In this document: positions 32,673 through 32,747 of the stretch, piece after piece
How the letters are laid out: every line of letters starts with the position of its first letter
Numbering within the stretch: the first letter of the stretch is position 1
Assembly (NCBI RefSeq): GCF_024438035.1
Contig: NZ_JANFQF010000035.1
Span: 1 to 32,747 of the forward strand
Origin: Rhodococcus tibetensis
Lineage (GTDB): Bacteria > Actinomycetota > Actinomycetes > Mycobacteriales > Mycobacteriaceae
Length of the DNA stretch: 32,747 nt
Reading direction: 5' to 3'
Notes under the pieces: model-generated
What the model saw: the letters and a program-made list of their open reading frames with translations, nothing else
What the model was told of the DNA's origin: nothing
The model's database searches: none
Program-made: the position numbers and the translations under genes

Positions 32673-32747
32673 CGACGTCTGTACACCCTTGGGTGATGAC
32701 GTGCGCCGCGCACGCTGCGTTCGCACCGAGGACGCTGGTCCGGCAGA

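Noticed and set aside
1..32747. Mobile elements, integrase, tRNA or rRNA genes
   Set aside because: I looked for transposase motifs, long terminal inverted repeats, and tRNA/rRNA sequences and saw none, so island or plasmid status is not claimed.

Overview
The window looks like part of a high-GC actinobacterial replicon, most likely a mycolate-containing relative of Mycobacterium (Rhodococcus, Gordonia or Nocardia type). The evidence is strongly G/C-biased codon use, GTG/TTG starts, CsoR and BlaI-type regulators, and a lpqS–cysK2–MFS–mmcO block matching the Rv0846c–Rv0849 copper locus of M. tuberculosis. No transposase, integrase, rRNA, tRNA or CRISPR array was seen, so whether this is chromosome, island or plasmid cannot be decided.

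Layout. (1) 1–4540, minus strand: the signal peptide of a truncated secreted protein, then an apparent operon of a five-helix membrane protein, a TIGR03118-type secreted lipoprotein and a membrane-anchored Hsp70-like ATPase. Two related elements (213–241 and about 4144–4180) lie upstream of the two transcription units. (2) 4539–17000, minus strand: a long copper block. In transcription order it holds a BlaI/CopY-type repressor, an M56 metalloprotease, an LpqS-like membrane protein, CysK2 behind a possible leader ORF, an MFS transporter, a Tat-exported multicopper oxidase, a beta-propeller lipoprotein, a CopC–CopD fusion, a DUF6153-like protein, a DUF305 lipoprotein, an L,D-transpeptidase and a VTT/TVP38 membrane protein. 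(3) 17100–20722, plus strand: a 37-residue Met/Cys-rich peptide divergent from the BlaI gene, a TlpA-type thioredoxin, remnants of a second TlpA and CcdA, and a repeat-rich M23 peptidase. (4) 20754–22241: two small membrane proteins divergent from a TetR regulator. (5) 22297–26478: CopB-type ATPase, HMA chaperone, second DUF305 lipoprotein and a Csp-type Cys-rich copper storage protein, divergent from an ArsR regulator. (6) 26505–30633: CsoR, a possible small ORF, CopA ATPase, a secreted HVHP-motif protein and CopZ. (7) 30634–32672: a promoter region with CsoR-like sites, a 30-residue Cys-containing ORF and a DHA2 drug-efflux type transporter ending in a strong hairpin terminator.

How the parts fit (inference): cytosolic Cu(I) would be buffered by the HMA proteins and the Csp protein and exported by CopA and CopB. 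Outside the membrane it would be oxidised by the multicopper oxidase and bound by the DUF305, CopC and HVHP proteins. Wall and thiol repair (L,D-transpeptidase, M23, TlpA, CysK2) could mend copper damage. Two regulatory circuits can be read from the DNA. A 26-bp BlaI-type element is shared by the oxidase promoter and the blaI/small-peptide promoter. A set of 17-bp CsoR-type sites (ATACCCC-N6-GGTAT) flanks csoR, copZ, a small Cys peptide and the terminal transporter.

Caution: at least five genes (copCD, the M56 gene, ccdA, the M23 gene and copA) are broken by single-base indels, several of them in G/C runs. Residual sequencing error is a serious alternative to real gene decay.
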